Shown in pieces: positions 1-7,931 of a stretch of 57,537 nucleotides of DNA (position 1 is its first letter; every line of letters starts with the position of its first letter). A program made the position numbers and the translations under genes. The DNA is from a bacterium (GTDB taxonomy: Bacteria > Babelota > Babeliae > Babelales > Vermiphilaceae): the NCBI GenBank assembly GCA_021818945.1, contig JAKASV010000005.1:1-57537 (forward strand), read 5' to 3'. The notes under the pieces were generated by a model, which made no database searches, was not told where the DNA came from, and saw nothing but the letters and a program-made list of their open reading frames with translations.

Positions 1-93
1 ACTCATAATGTGTTTATTGATAAAATTGATCATACAACAGATCAGTTTGTTGAATATTTAAATCAATCAAATTATGCATACAAATTTTTGTGA
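1..93 (+). CDS. 3' end of an upstream gene (partial)
   Basis: The first reading frame is open from base 1 to a TGA at 91-93 and gives 30 residues ending in the peptide NQSNYAYKFL. The composition looks like a real protein end (mixed hydrophobic and charged residues, no low complexity). It stops 6 bases before manC, so it is probably the previous gene of the same operon. The fragment is too short to name a family. Confidence 0.45.
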   Translation, partial: THNVFIDKIDHTTDQFVEYLNQSNYAYKFL

Positions 94-99
94 TTTTAA

Positions 100-1140
100 G
101 TGGACGTTTGGAATATTCGCACTATAGCAGGTGGAAGCGGAGAACGGCTATGGCCTTTAAGTCGCCAAAATAAACCAAAGCAATTGCTCAGCGTAGCTCA
201 AGACGGAACATTGCTCGACCAAGCTATTGATCGCATTATGGATTATATTCCCAAAGAAAATATCTGGATAAGTACTACTACAAAATTTACAAAGATTATC
301 GATCAATATGTTGGTACACGTATTGGAACCATTTCAGCAGAACCAAGTCCACGAAACACAGGGCCAGCTATCTTGCTTACAGTCATGAAAATAGCCCAAG
401 TTGATCCTCAAGCAGTAGTCATGTTTGTACCAGCTGACCCATTTATCCCACGCGCTCAGAACAGCAATTTTTTATTATCAGTCAAGAAAGCAATAGATTT
501 TGCCCAGGCTCATGACTGTATTGCCCTACTAGGTGTCATGCCTAGTTCACCTTCAACTGGATATGGGTATATTGAACATGAACTTATCAATGAAGCTAAC
601 AAAGATTCATTGTTAAAAATTATCAGTTTTCGTGAGAAACCGTCCTATGAAAAAGCCTGCCAGTATGTACAACAAGGTAACATGCTTTGGAATATGGGAA
701 TGTTTTGCAGTAAAGTCTCGGTATTTATAGAAGAATTCAAAACATACGCTCCAGATATCTATACAGCAGTATCGGCTTACTTGCAGGGCCAAGGTACATA
801 CGAAGAAGCCCCAAATACGTCAATTGACTATGCTGTTATTGAAAAAAGCACCAAAACATATGTATTGCCTATGGAACTTACCTGGTACGACGTTGGCAAT
901 TTACAGGTTTTCTTATCATTAAAGCAACAACACGAAGGGTTAAAAACCGAGCTCATATCGGTTGATTCAACCAATAACTTAGTGGATATACCTGATATGA
1001 CGGTTGCTCTTGTTGGCGTACACAACCTGTGCATCACCAAAAAAGACAACATTCTAGTTATTGCTAAAGATACCAGTACAGAACAGATCCGTGACGTCGT
1101 CAAACAACTAAAAAAAGAAAATAAGCAAAGATACTTATAA
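100..1140 (+). CDS. manC: mannose-1-phosphate guanylyltransferase
   Basis: This cytosolic enzyme makes GDP-mannose from mannose-1-phosphate and GTP for surface glycan synthesis. The 346-residue protein carries the nucleotidyltransferase signature AGGSGERLWPLSR with the following NKPKQ at about residues 10-28, the FVPADPF segment near residue 109 and an FREKP motif near 178. The length fits the short, single-domain form without the fused phosphomannose isomerase half. The start is GTG at 100; it has only a weak Shine-Dalgarno (AAG), but the nucleotide-binding motif at residue 10 leaves no room for a later start. It follows the partial gene by 6 bases, so co-transcription is likely. A strong hairpin at 1165-1200 ends the unit. 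Confidence 0.93.
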   Translation: MDVWNIRTIAGGSGERLWPLSRQNKPKQLLSVAQDGTLLDQAIDRIMDYIPKENIWISTTTKFTKIIDQYVGTRIGTISAEPSPRNTGPAILLTVMKIAQVDPQAVVMFVPADPFIPRAQNSNFLLSVKKAIDFAQAHDCIALLGVMPSSPSTGYGYIEHELINEANKDSLLKIISFREKPSYEKACQYVQQGNMLWNMGMFCSKVSVFIEEFKTYAPDIYTAVSAYLQGQGTYEEAPNTSIDYAVIEKSTKTYVLPMELTWYDVGNLQVFLSLKQQHEGLKTELISVDSTNNLVDIPDMTVALVGVHNLCITKKDNILVIAKDTSTEQIRDVVKQLKKENKQRYL

Positions 1141-1164
1141 CAATTCATAAACAAAAAAATCTAT

Positions 1165-1200
1165 TAACCTACTATACAAAAGAATCTGTGTAGTAGGTTA
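1165..1200. terminator. bidirectional hairpin terminator between manC and der
   Basis: Arms 1165-1178 and 1187-1200 form a 14-bp stem with one T/G wobble and an 8-base loop (1179-1186). It lies between two convergent genes. On the minus strand the stem is followed after five bases by a run of seven T, so it suits the end of the der transcript best; on plus it is followed by a weaker ATCTCTTT. Confidence 0.75.
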
Positions 1201-1246
1201 ATCTCTTTAATAGCTTAATCTATGCTGTGTTAATTTCTCTCTTAGC

Positions 1247-2563
1247 TTAATTTGTGCGAGGTATATATTTTATAGGAACACCTTTAAGTTCATAACCCTT
1301 ACGCATGATATTATCAAAAAAACCGATTTGACTCTTACCGAACCAAGAGGGCACATTCACGATCATAAGTAACGTAATCGGTGCTTCTTTTACCTGGCGA
1401 ACACGGAATAATTTGAGCAATTGGGTCTTGTGATAGAGAGGCCTTCTCGTCAAGGCTTCTTGTAACAACACCGTCAAATCAGCGGCAGACAATTGCTGTG
1501 TATAGCGCTTATAGACCTCAGTCACCAGCGGAACAATATGTCCAATGTTTTTTCCTGTTTTACATGAAATATCAAGACGTTCAACCTTACTCATCAATTG
1601 AGCATACGGCGCCAATTGATATTCAAGCTGTTTTTTTAATGATTCGTCAACAAGATCTTGCTTGTTAAACAAAATAATAAGAGCTTTATGAAGTTCCGTA
1701 AAAGCATAAAATGCAAGTTTAAGTTCTTGATCTGATAATTGTCCTTCACTTGCATCGACCAGTAATAAAACGATATCGGCATCTTCGAGTGCTCGCAATG
1801 AACTTTTGACCATCAGTGTCTCGATAGGTTCAGTCACTGCACGTTTTTTTCTAATACCCGGCGTATCGGTCAGCTGGATATCTTCTTGATGAAACACAAT
1901 ATGTTCAGTAATCGCTTCACGCGTTGTTCCAGGAACTTGGGATACTATTGCCCGTTCTTCTTTCAGAAGCAGATTCAACAGAGATGATTTACCCACATTA
2001 GGTTTTCCGAGTAACACCACCTTACACTTCGGTTTTGCTTCAGGTCTAACTTCAGTTTTTATGGGTAACTTTTCGACCAAGGTTTCAAGCAAATCCCCTA
2101 TCCCAGTACCATGTTGGCAGGAAACTCCTAGTGGTTGCCCAAAACCAAGTCGTTGAAACTCAAAAATATTTTCTTGAGAGGCTCTCACATCAATCTTATT
2201 CACTACTACAACAACCGGATTGCCAACTTTATGGAGCATCTTTGCAATTTCACGATCTTCTGGTAATAACCCTGCAGCACCATCAACAACAAAGATCAGC
2301 ATATCTGATTTATCAACCATTGATAATGCAACCAGTCTTGCTTGTTCAGCCAGCGTGTCTTGCGATTTTCTAAAACTTATACCCCCAGTATCGATCAAAT
2401 CAAAACATGTATCCTTCCAACAAACCGTATCCCGCAAAAAATCTCGTGTTACGCCTTCATAGTCAAAAGTCAGACTTTTGACTGACGTTGCTAAACGGTT
2501 AAACAGACTTGATTTGCCGACATTTGTTCTGCCAACAATCACAACTGACGCAAGTTCTTTCAT
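1247..2563 (-). CDS. der: ribosome-assembly GTPase Der (EngA)
   Basis: Der is a GTPase with two tandem G domains that acts late in 50S subunit assembly. The 438-residue protein shows the first G1 loop GRTNVGKSS (about residues 11-19), DTGG and NKID, then a second set GKPNVGKSS (about 187), DTPG and NKQD. A C-terminal KH-like domain follows and includes the GVPIKYIPRTN end. Two complete G domains plus the KH domain are diagnostic. The start ATG is preceded by AAGGA at a good distance. It begins 13 bases after the dnaX stop and is transcribed in the same direction, so the two are probably one operon. Confidence 0.97.
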   Translation of the reverse strand: MKELASVVIVGRTNVGKSSLFNRLATSVKSLTFDYEGVTRDFLRDTVCWKDTCFDLIDTGGISFRKSQDTLAEQARLVALSMVDKSDMLIFVVDGAAGLLPEDREIAKMLHKVGNPVVVVVNKIDVRASQENIFEFQRLGFGQPLGVSCQHGTGIGDLLETLVEKLPIKTEVRPEAKPKCKVVLLGKPNVGKSSLLNLLLKEERAIVSQVPGTTREAITEHIVFHQEDIQLTDTPGIRKKRAVTEPIETLMVKSSLRALEDADIVLLLVDASEGQLSDQELKLAFYAFTELHKALIILFNKQDLVDESLKKQLEYQLAPYAQLMSKVERLDISCKTGKNIGHIVPLVTEVYKRYTQQLSAADLTVLLQEALTRRPLYHKTQLLKLFRVRQVKEAPITLLMIVNVPSWFGKSQIGFFDNIMRKGYELKGVPIKYIPRTN

Positions 2564-2576
2564 CGCAAATCCTTAT

Positions 2577-4349
2577 TCAGTATTGACGAACAATGCCAGG
2601 AAAATGGCGTAAAATCATTGTTGCCTTAGGCCATAATAAACTATCTGAAACATCAACCAACGGGCGCTTTGTCTGTGTCTGCGGATTTTGCCACGAATTT
2701 TGCCTATTCCATTGAGTACCCGGATACTTTGATGGCTGTCGTTGTAAAGCCTTAGGCTCTACAACGGGTCGATTCTGACTTGTCTGTCGCACTGCCGTAG
2801 ATACGATAATAGGAGCAATTTCATCGGTAAATAGAGGACTTAATACTATAGAAGATCCAAATGTTTTATCACATAGTGGTTTCCAGCTTACTGTACTACC
2901 TTCAAGCCATTCCTGAAAAAACATAAATTGCTTAGCAAATGCCACCGTAAGTTTGCTTGTCGATGCCTCATACGATCTATACTGCCCATGTTTAAAAATT
3001 GAAAGCAGCAATGGATCTTCAAGCGCTTCGATTTGTTGAACAAACAAAGACCATTGTCGGGCCCCCTGATCTAGCTGTGAGGAACCAGAACGAGTATCTT
3101 CATCAGGATTAGTGTCATTAATCCCCTCATCATCCTCCACATCATCATCACTATAATCTTGATCTTGCTCTCTGATAACAGTTTCTACAACAGACTGCTG
3201 CGAAACTGGATTCATGGTCGGCTCATTGTTAGAATTGCCACCTTGACAGATCCTTAATAATAACATCTCAAGCAAAACATGTTTGCCCATCGTTTTGGCA
3301 AATAGACGTTCATGCACATAGAGTAACTGTAAAAATTCAGTCAGCTGTATTATTGAATATTTTTTTGCCAACCTATGTAATGCTACTGATGAGTCATGTG
3401 TCAATGATATCGATAATCCATAACGAGCAAAAATCATCATGCGTAACAATTCTACAAGACGTTTCCACATATAATCAGCATCAAAGCGTTCAAAAGAAAT
3501 TTCATGTAAAAACGTAACCAGGCGAGCACTATCATGACGGCATAAAATCTCTAGTAAAGAGATAAGAGAGCTATCATCGATATGACCGAGTAATGATAAA
3601 ACTGCATCTTTTGTCACCCGACCCTGAGCAAAACGCACCTGTTCAATCATATTAATAGCATCACGAACTGATCCTTCTGATTGGTGAGCAATCAGTGTAA
3701 GAGCTTCTTTATCAGCATAAATTGACTCTTTAGAACAAATCAACTGTAAATGATCGATAAGTACTGGAATGTCAATATGCCTAAACCATACCTGAAAACA
3801 TCGCGAACGCACTGTGTCGATAATTTTTTGTGGATCCGTGGTTGCTAGAATAAAAAGTGCTGATGCAGGTGGTTCTTCCAATATTTTTAATAGTGCATTA
3901 AATGCAGCTTTGCTCAACATATGCGCTTCATCGATTAAATAAATCTTTTTACGTCCGGCTATTGGCAAAAAAGCTGCCGATTCAATTATTTGACGAACAT
4001 TATCTACGCCCGTATGCGAAGCAGCATCAATCTCAATAAAATCAGGATGTTTGCCAGCTTGCATGGCCAAACATGATGAACATTGCATGCAGGGCATACT
4101 ATGACTTTTAGGTTCCTTCTGAAACATTGGTAGCCCTTGGCAATTAATAGCAGCCGCAAATACACGCGCCATCGACGTTTTACCAGTGCCTCGTTGTCCC
4201 CAAAACAGATACACCGGAAATAAATGCCCACGATATAGACTATTTTTTAACATTTTGACCGATAATTCCTGGCCAATTATTTGGTCAAAGTATTGAACTC
4301 TCCATTTACGTGCCAGGTTTAGCTGAATATCATTCATCGCAGTACTCAT
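2577..4349 (-). CDS. dnaX: DNA polymerase III subunit gamma/tau
   Basis: This is the AAA+ clamp-loader subunit of the replicative polymerase. Visible features are the Walker A motif GQRGTGKTS (about residue 51), a zinc-binding cluster CMQCSSC near residue 90, the Walker B LIDEAHML, the sensor-1 ATTDPQKI and the arginine finger VRSRC. The C-terminal third is acidic and low in complexity (a DDDVEDDEG stretch) and then ends in a tau-like region. I chose the ATG at 4349; an in-frame ATG at 4337 is almost as good, and the frame is open six codons further up to a TTG. Neither ATG has a clear ribosome site. The SRP RNA and tRNA-Ser lie just upstream, an arrangement known from other bacteria. I see no slippery site that would make a separate gamma form. 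Confidence 0.94.
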   Translation of the reverse strand: MSTAMNDIQLNLARKWRVQYFDQIIGQELSVKMLKNSLYRGHLFPVYLFWGQRGTGKTSMARVFAAAINCQGLPMFQKEPKSHSMPCMQCSSCLAMQAGKHPDFIEIDAASHTGVDNVRQIIESAAFLPIAGRKKIYLIDEAHMLSKAAFNALLKILEEPPASALFILATTDPQKIIDTVRSRCFQVWFRHIDIPVLIDHLQLICSKESIYADKEALTLIAHQSEGSVRDAINMIEQVRFAQGRVTKDAVLSLLGHIDDSSLISLLEILCRHDSARLVTFLHEISFERFDADYMWKRLVELLRMMIFARYGLSISLTHDSSVALHRLAKKYSIIQLTEFLQLLYVHERLFAKTMGKHVLLEMLLLRICQGGNSNNEPTMNPVSQQSVVETVIREQDQDYSDDDVEDDEGINDTNPDEDTRSGSSQLDQGARQWSLFVQQIEALEDPLLLSIFKHGQYRSYEASTSKLTVAFAKQFMFFQEWLEGSTVSWKPLCDKTFGSSIVLSPLFTDEIAPIIVSTAVRQTSQNRPVVEPKALQRQPSKYPGTQWNRQNSWQNPQTQTKRPLVDVSDSLLWPKATMILRHFPGIVRQY

Positions 4350-4471
4350 ACTACAGTAGCACAGCAATCACCGCATAATACGCACAAGTTATATTACTAT
4401 CTTGTGTCTTCATTTCAAATAATCATCCTATTGTTCATCCACTTATTACTATCTCTTTTTTGTACGTACTA

Positions 4472-4560
4472 AAAGGGGAAATATATACAAGACCTTATTG
4501 CCCCTGCTGCTTTCTTTCGAACCTGACAGTTTAGACAACTATTCTTTATATATTTCCCCT
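4472..4560 (-). ncRNA. ffs: signal recognition particle RNA (small bacterial 4.5S type)
   Basis: The minus strand folds into one long hairpin of about 90 bases. The outer arms 4547-4560 and 4475-4488 give an AT-rich 14-bp stem closed by GGGG/CCCC. The inner part carries the Ffh-binding domain: GTCAGG on the 5' side and AAAGCAGC on the 3' side flank a GAAA (GNRA) tetraloop in TTCGAAAGAA. This matches the universal SRP domain IV core (GTCAGGTCCGGAAGGAAGCA in most bacteria). A T-run at 4471-4474 follows the 3' end. The location between tRNA-Ser and dnaX is also typical. The exact ends are estimated from the stem. Confidence 0.92.
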
Positions 4561-4574
4561 ATTTTTTATTCTTA

Positions 4575-4666
4575 TGGCGGAGAGAGAGGGATTCGAACCC
4601 TCGATGCCCTTTTCAGGACATACACGATTTCCAATCGTGCTCTTTCGACCACTCAGACATCTCTCC
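4575..4666 (-). tRNA. tRNA-Ser, anticodon GGA
   Basis: The acceptor arms are GGAGAGA (5', from 4666) and TCTCTCC (3', 4579-4585). The anticodon stem CACGA/TCGTG carries the loop TTGGAAA. A long class II variable arm (ATGTCC paired with GGGCAT) and a T arm with GTTCGAA follow. The discriminator base is G, as required for serine, and the CCA end is encoded at 4575-4577. It reads UCC/UCU codons. Confidence 0.97.
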
Positions 4667-4746
4667 CCTAGACATATTTCAATATAAGCCAATTTGTCTT
4701 CACAAATTTTTTTGGGACCAATATTCGCATGTGGTGGTCGCGGGGC

Positions 4747-5628
4747 TTATTCTTTACTCCCACCTGCCAAAACGTCAAGCCCTACTTCTTCGATAACAAC
4801 TTTTTTACTGCTCTTTTTAGTTGTATCTTGCTTGCGCGCTCCTTTTCGGCCGCCTTCCTCTTCTTCACCTTCTTCTTCTGTTATTGTGGCAAATAATGAT
4901 TCTTCTTCGTCAGGCTCTTGAGCTACAATTTCATCTTTCTTAACTTTAGCGGCCTCTTGACCACGACGCGCAGCTTCTTCCAAATAATCAACGATAAGCT
5001 TTATGGAACGTGGGGCATCATCATTGCCTGGAATGACATAATTAACCAATGATGGATCACTATTGGTGTCAACTAGGGCAACCACAGGAATTTTCATAGC
5101 TGCAGCTTCGCGTAATGCAGAAGCTTCTTTGTTAACGTCTACAATAACCACAGCTCCCAAAGGCCAACGCAGGTTCACAATACCACCAATATTCTTTTTT
5201 AATCGTTCCACCGCTTTTTTGAATCTATTAAGTTCTTTTTTGGTGTAAAATGAACCGCTATTATCTTTAACGAGAACATCCTCATAATGGAGCAATTTAG
5301 TCACCGATTTTTTAACTTGAGGAAAGTTACTTAACGTTCCACCAATCCAACGGTGGTTAACATAGGGTAAATTTAAACGTTCTGCTGCCAAGCGAATAGG
5401 GTCTTGTGCAGCTTTTTTGGTACCAATCCACAAGACTGATTTACCTTCAGAAGCTACTCCTTCAAGAAATTGCGCAGCTTTTTCGAGCTGAAAAGCCGTT
5501 TTTGAGACATCAATAAGATGTACATTATTTTTATGGCCCCAGATATACGGCGCCATTCTAGGACACCATACCGAAGTCCTATGTCCAAAATGCACACCCG
5601 CTTTAACTAATTGCTTAAAATCTATCAT
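4747..5628 (-). CDS. rpsB: 30S ribosomal protein S2
   Basis: S2 joins the small subunit late and helps hold S1. The 293-residue protein has the family start (VKAGVHFGHRTSVWCPRMAPYI), the LWIGTKKAA and NHRWIGGTLSNF segments and the VVALVDTNSDP motif. The core ends near residue 230. A C-terminal tail of about 60 residues follows, first acidic (EEEGEEEEGG) and then basic and lysine-rich; this is longer than usual. The start ATG has AAGGG at 5636-5640. No tsf follows, unlike the common rpsB-tsf pair; tRNA-Ser and the SRP RNA lie downstream instead. The 90 bases in front of the gene form a conserved-looking RNA structure that abuts the ribosome site. Confidence 0.97.
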   Translation of the reverse strand: MIDFKQLVKAGVHFGHRTSVWCPRMAPYIWGHKNNVHLIDVSKTAFQLEKAAQFLEGVASEGKSVLWIGTKKAAQDPIRLAAERLNLPYVNHRWIGGTLSNFPQVKKSVTKLLHYEDVLVKDNSGSFYTKKELNRFKKAVERLKKNIGGIVNLRWPLGAVVIVDVNKEASALREAAAMKIPVVALVDTNSDPSLVNYVIPGNDDAPRSIKLIVDYLEEAARRGQEAAKVKKDEIVAQEPDEEESLFATITEEEGEEEEGGRKGARKQDTTKKSSKKVVIEEVGLDVLAGGSKE

Positions 5629-5634
5629 TTATTA

Positions 5635-5716
5635 TCCCTTCAGGGTTATAACAATTACCTTCTGGGTTCGGAACATGATCATAGTCCGATAACCACCCTG
5701 GATTTAAGAAGGTAAG
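5635..5716 (-). promoter_or_regulatory. structured rpsB leader RNA, pseudoknot-capable and 5S-like
   Basis: In the leader RNA, TTACCTTCT (5715-5707) pairs perfectly with AGAAGGTAA (5663-5655), and CAGGGT (5700-5695) pairs with ACCCTG (5646-5641). The order is A-B-A'-B', so the two helices form a pseudoknot or exclude each other. A second register, GGTTAT (5694-5689) with ATAACC (5649-5644), competes with B'. The last arm touches the Shine-Dalgarno AAGGG (5640-5636), and CCC-TGAA-GGG can mask it. The middle contains CCGAACCCAGAAG, nearly the 5S rRNA loop C sequence CCGAACTCAGAAG. An autoregulatory S2-binding site is the natural inference. Confidence 0.6.
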
Positions 5717-5834
5717 AAACTACATCTAACAACATAAAAATATTGTAACAAAGCAACGCTAAAATGCAATCTAATTCTTAATTTTATCCAATTTTTTTAC
5801 CTAAAATTGCTCCCCAACATCAGATGAAGGTCTC

Positions 5835-7265
5835 TCACTTTATTTCAGCTCCTGAAACTTCGGAGGATAACTGCTCTTCAAAATCAAGCCCTATAACTTC
5901 ATTATTGGTAATCGCTTTTTCATACCGTTTGCCCAAAAAATAGGCAACGATAATCCACAAACAGGCAACCGCACCCAAGAAAATATAATGAGCTGAAAAG
6001 AATACTGAGGCCCCATATTGAGCCACAACCCCATTAAAGGTAGCACCTGTTGCTCTGGCAAACTTCTGACCGAAAGTATCAATCCATGATTTGGATTTAA
6101 ATTTAATCTCTTTAACCGTCGGAATATATAAGCTCTCTTTTAGAGGGTAACTAAAAGCAAGGTGTACAGCCTTTGTAACAACATAAGCCAAAATGAAAGC
6201 ATATGGTGTATAACTTGTCATAAAATAAAGAAGTAATATAAAACTGATCGCTGGAACCATCATTAAACAGATTTTTTCACCAAATTTCTCAATAAGCCAA
6301 CGCGTACCAAAAAGAGAAATTATCAGTCCAATAAGGTGAATCATAAAAGTAGTTTTAAATAAGAAAGTGCTCATTCCTGAAACTGACGTTGACTGAGCTA
6401 CAGCTATGCGTATTCGTTGGTAGCCAAGTACGGTATTGAAAAGCTCATAAAAAAAGAGAATGCCGAACATCCCAAGAACATAAGGATAATTCATCAACAT
6501 GGCCAACCCTGACCAAACACCAGTATCGGTTTTGCCCTTTTTTTGCCGTTCTTTTTCTACTTTATACACTGCCTCATATCCATGAAGATATCTTCCTGGA
6601 ACCCGTTTCATAAGCATAAAAATAAAGATTGGTACCATCAATGACATAATGGATGCCACTACAAGAAGAATTTGATGATTGAATACGTGATCAGCATGGC
6701 TCATATGTGTTGTATTCCAATTGAGCACGATCATTGAAAATACAGTCGCAATCAATCCACCTACCTTCGAACCTGCTACCATGAGACCATAGTTCTTTTT
6801 GGCTGCATCTTGGTCAGAAATAGAGTTGGCAAATGCCCAAAAAACACTAACTACAAAAGGTGTATATCCCTCAATGAAAAAGTAAAATAACCAACCAAAA
6901 ATACGGTAAGCACTTTGTTCTGTATTGATCATACCAATACCTGGCACACCCAAGAAATAAGCAAATATTAATCCAGATATGCCATAAAAAAGACTTATGA
7001 CTACCAAAAGCTGATACCGACGAAGGATATCTACCAGTTTTGCATAAAAAATGAGTGGCACTATAAGCACAAAAAGTGAAAAAATTCGAGCAATTGGCTG
7101 ATATTCACTACCCACAATTGAAGCAAAGACAGCATCATGCAAATCACGCGTAATTGTATAGCCAATTATAATAAAGAAATAACATATCGATAAGAACATT
7201 AATTTCAAACGCTCTTGTGGCTCAACTGATAATATCGAACTAAAAAACCGCTTGCCCAAACTCAT
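5835..7265 (-). CDS. ATP/ADP translocase (NTT/TLC family)
   Basis: This family exchanges host ATP for bacterial ADP, or other nucleotides, across the inner membrane of intracellular bacteria and plastids. The 476-residue protein has about 11-12 hydrophobic segments. Its N-terminal part matches the TLC pattern: the first membrane helix, then TITRDLHDAVFASIVGSEYQP, equivalent to the family motif around K-P-L-R-D. Further family-like segments are FWAFANSISD and SYPLKESLYIPTVKEIKFKSKSW with the conserved K-E and lysine-rich loop. The ATG at 7265 has AAAGG upstream. It is monocistronic with its own promoter (7508-7536) and a long leader. Substrate (ATP/ADP or another nucleotide) cannot be told from sequence alone. 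Confidence 0.9.
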   Translation of the reverse strand: MSLGKRFFSSILSVEPQERLKLMFLSICYFFIIIGYTITRDLHDAVFASIVGSEYQPIARIFSLFVLIVPLIFYAKLVDILRRYQLLVVISLFYGISGLIFAYFLGVPGIGMINTEQSAYRIFGWLFYFFIEGYTPFVVSVFWAFANSISDQDAAKKNYGLMVAGSKVGGLIATVFSMIVLNWNTTHMSHADHVFNHQILLVVASIMSLMVPIFIFMLMKRVPGRYLHGYEAVYKVEKERQKKGKTDTGVWSGLAMLMNYPYVLGMFGILFFYELFNTVLGYQRIRIAVAQSTSVSGMSTFLFKTTFMIHLIGLIISLFGTRWLIEKFGEKICLMMVPAISFILLLYFMTSYTPYAFILAYVVTKAVHLAFSYPLKESLYIPTVKEIKFKSKSWIDTFGQKFARATGATFNGVVAQYGASVFFSAHYIFLGAVACLWIIVAYFLGKRYEKAITNNEVIGLDFEEQLSSEVSGAEIK

Positions 7266-7329
7266 CTGCCTGCCTTTCAGCTTAATCGCTCACTGGGACA
7301 CACTATCTCGACTACTCAATAAAAGCAAT

Positions 7330-7363
7330 AAAGGCTCTCTTTGGTATTGCAAAGAAAGCCTTT
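7330..7363 (-). promoter_or_regulatory. 14-bp hairpin in the leader of the translocase gene
   Basis: Arms 7330-7343 and 7350-7363 pair over 14 bp with a 6-base loop. The single irregular position is a G-U wobble only when read as minus-strand RNA, which points to function in the translocase leader. The T-run after it is poor (ATTGCTTTTATT), so it is a weak terminator or an attenuator-like element. Its first arm overlaps the stop codon of the small leader ORF at 7362-7427. Confidence 0.5.
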
Positions 7364-7427
7364 AACTTCGGTCAATAAGCGCCACTCCTACAACTACCTT
7401 TTTTTTCATATTGTTGGCGACTATCAT
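7362..7427 (-). CDS. 21-residue leader ORF or nudix-like remnant
   Basis: The ORF starts at an ATG with a strong AAAAGGGG four bases upstream and encodes MIVANNMKKKVVVGVALIDR plus S, then TAA. It lies inside the predicted leader of the translocase and its stop overlaps the hairpin at 7330-7363. It is either a leader peptide coupled to that hairpin or the degraded start of another gene: the segment KKVVVGVALIDRS resembles the first strand of MutT/Nudix proteins, and the reading frame beyond the stop continues RLSLQYQREP. Neither view is proven. Confidence 0.35.
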   Translation of the reverse strand: MIVANNMKKKVVVGVALIDRS

Positions 7428-7507
7428 ATAACCCCTTTTAAGTATCAACTATGATAACCAGACTTGGCCCTAAATGTCCCCTCCAGTAAAACTTATAGCA
7501 TCATTAG

Positions 7508-7536
7508 TATAAGACATAATCAATTTTTGTACAAAA
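7508..7536 (-). promoter_or_regulatory. promoter of the ATP/ADP translocase gene
   Basis: On the minus strand TTGTAC (-35, 7536-7531) is followed after exactly 17 bases by TATACT (-10, 7513-7508). Transcription would start near 7501, giving a leader of about 235 bases that contains the small ORF and the hairpin. Confidence 0.5.
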
Positions 7537-7931
7537 TTTTTCTTACATCGCGAATTCATTATCAAGGCCTCTTCTTTAATACTTAATTCAATTTGAAACA
7601 ATTACACAGCGATGCTTAAAAATATAGTCTATTTCAATCTTTGGATAAGCATGTATGAATAGATTCGATCAACAATTTATGCTTTATTTAAAATAGCACT
7701 AGCATATAGGTTCTACTGTAAAAACTTGTCAAATGTAAAAAACAGAGTAAAATAATAAACGGAACATGCACAGTATATGTTTTTTCACATATTCGTTGCT
7801 GTCCCTGAATCGAAAATGATGTAAAAGTTGACAAATAGACTACCAAGGTTACCCTGATACATCATAAATAAGATTCAGAAGTAACTCATTAAGTATGCGC
7901 TCTATAATTGTAGAGCTAGGGATACACAGAT
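7537..7931. other. long intergenic region upstream of lon
   Basis: This is an AT-rich stretch without a supported gene or RNA. One plausible promoter towards lon is TTGTCA (7726-7731), a 16-base spacer and TAAAAT (7748-7753). A TTGACA at 7828-7833 has no good -10 partner. I looked for RNase P RNA, tmRNA and 6S RNA signatures and found none. No HrcA/CIRCE inverted repeat is visible. Confidence 0.4.

Noticed and set aside
4694-4921. 75-residue plus-strand ORF, Ser/Pro-rich
   Set aside because: It mirrors the Glu/Lys-rich tail of rpsB on the other strand.
5635-5716. A true 5S rRNA gene
   Set aside because: Only about 60 bases resemble 5S; helix I and the helix IV/V half are missing because rpsB begins there. 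I kept it as a leader RNA.
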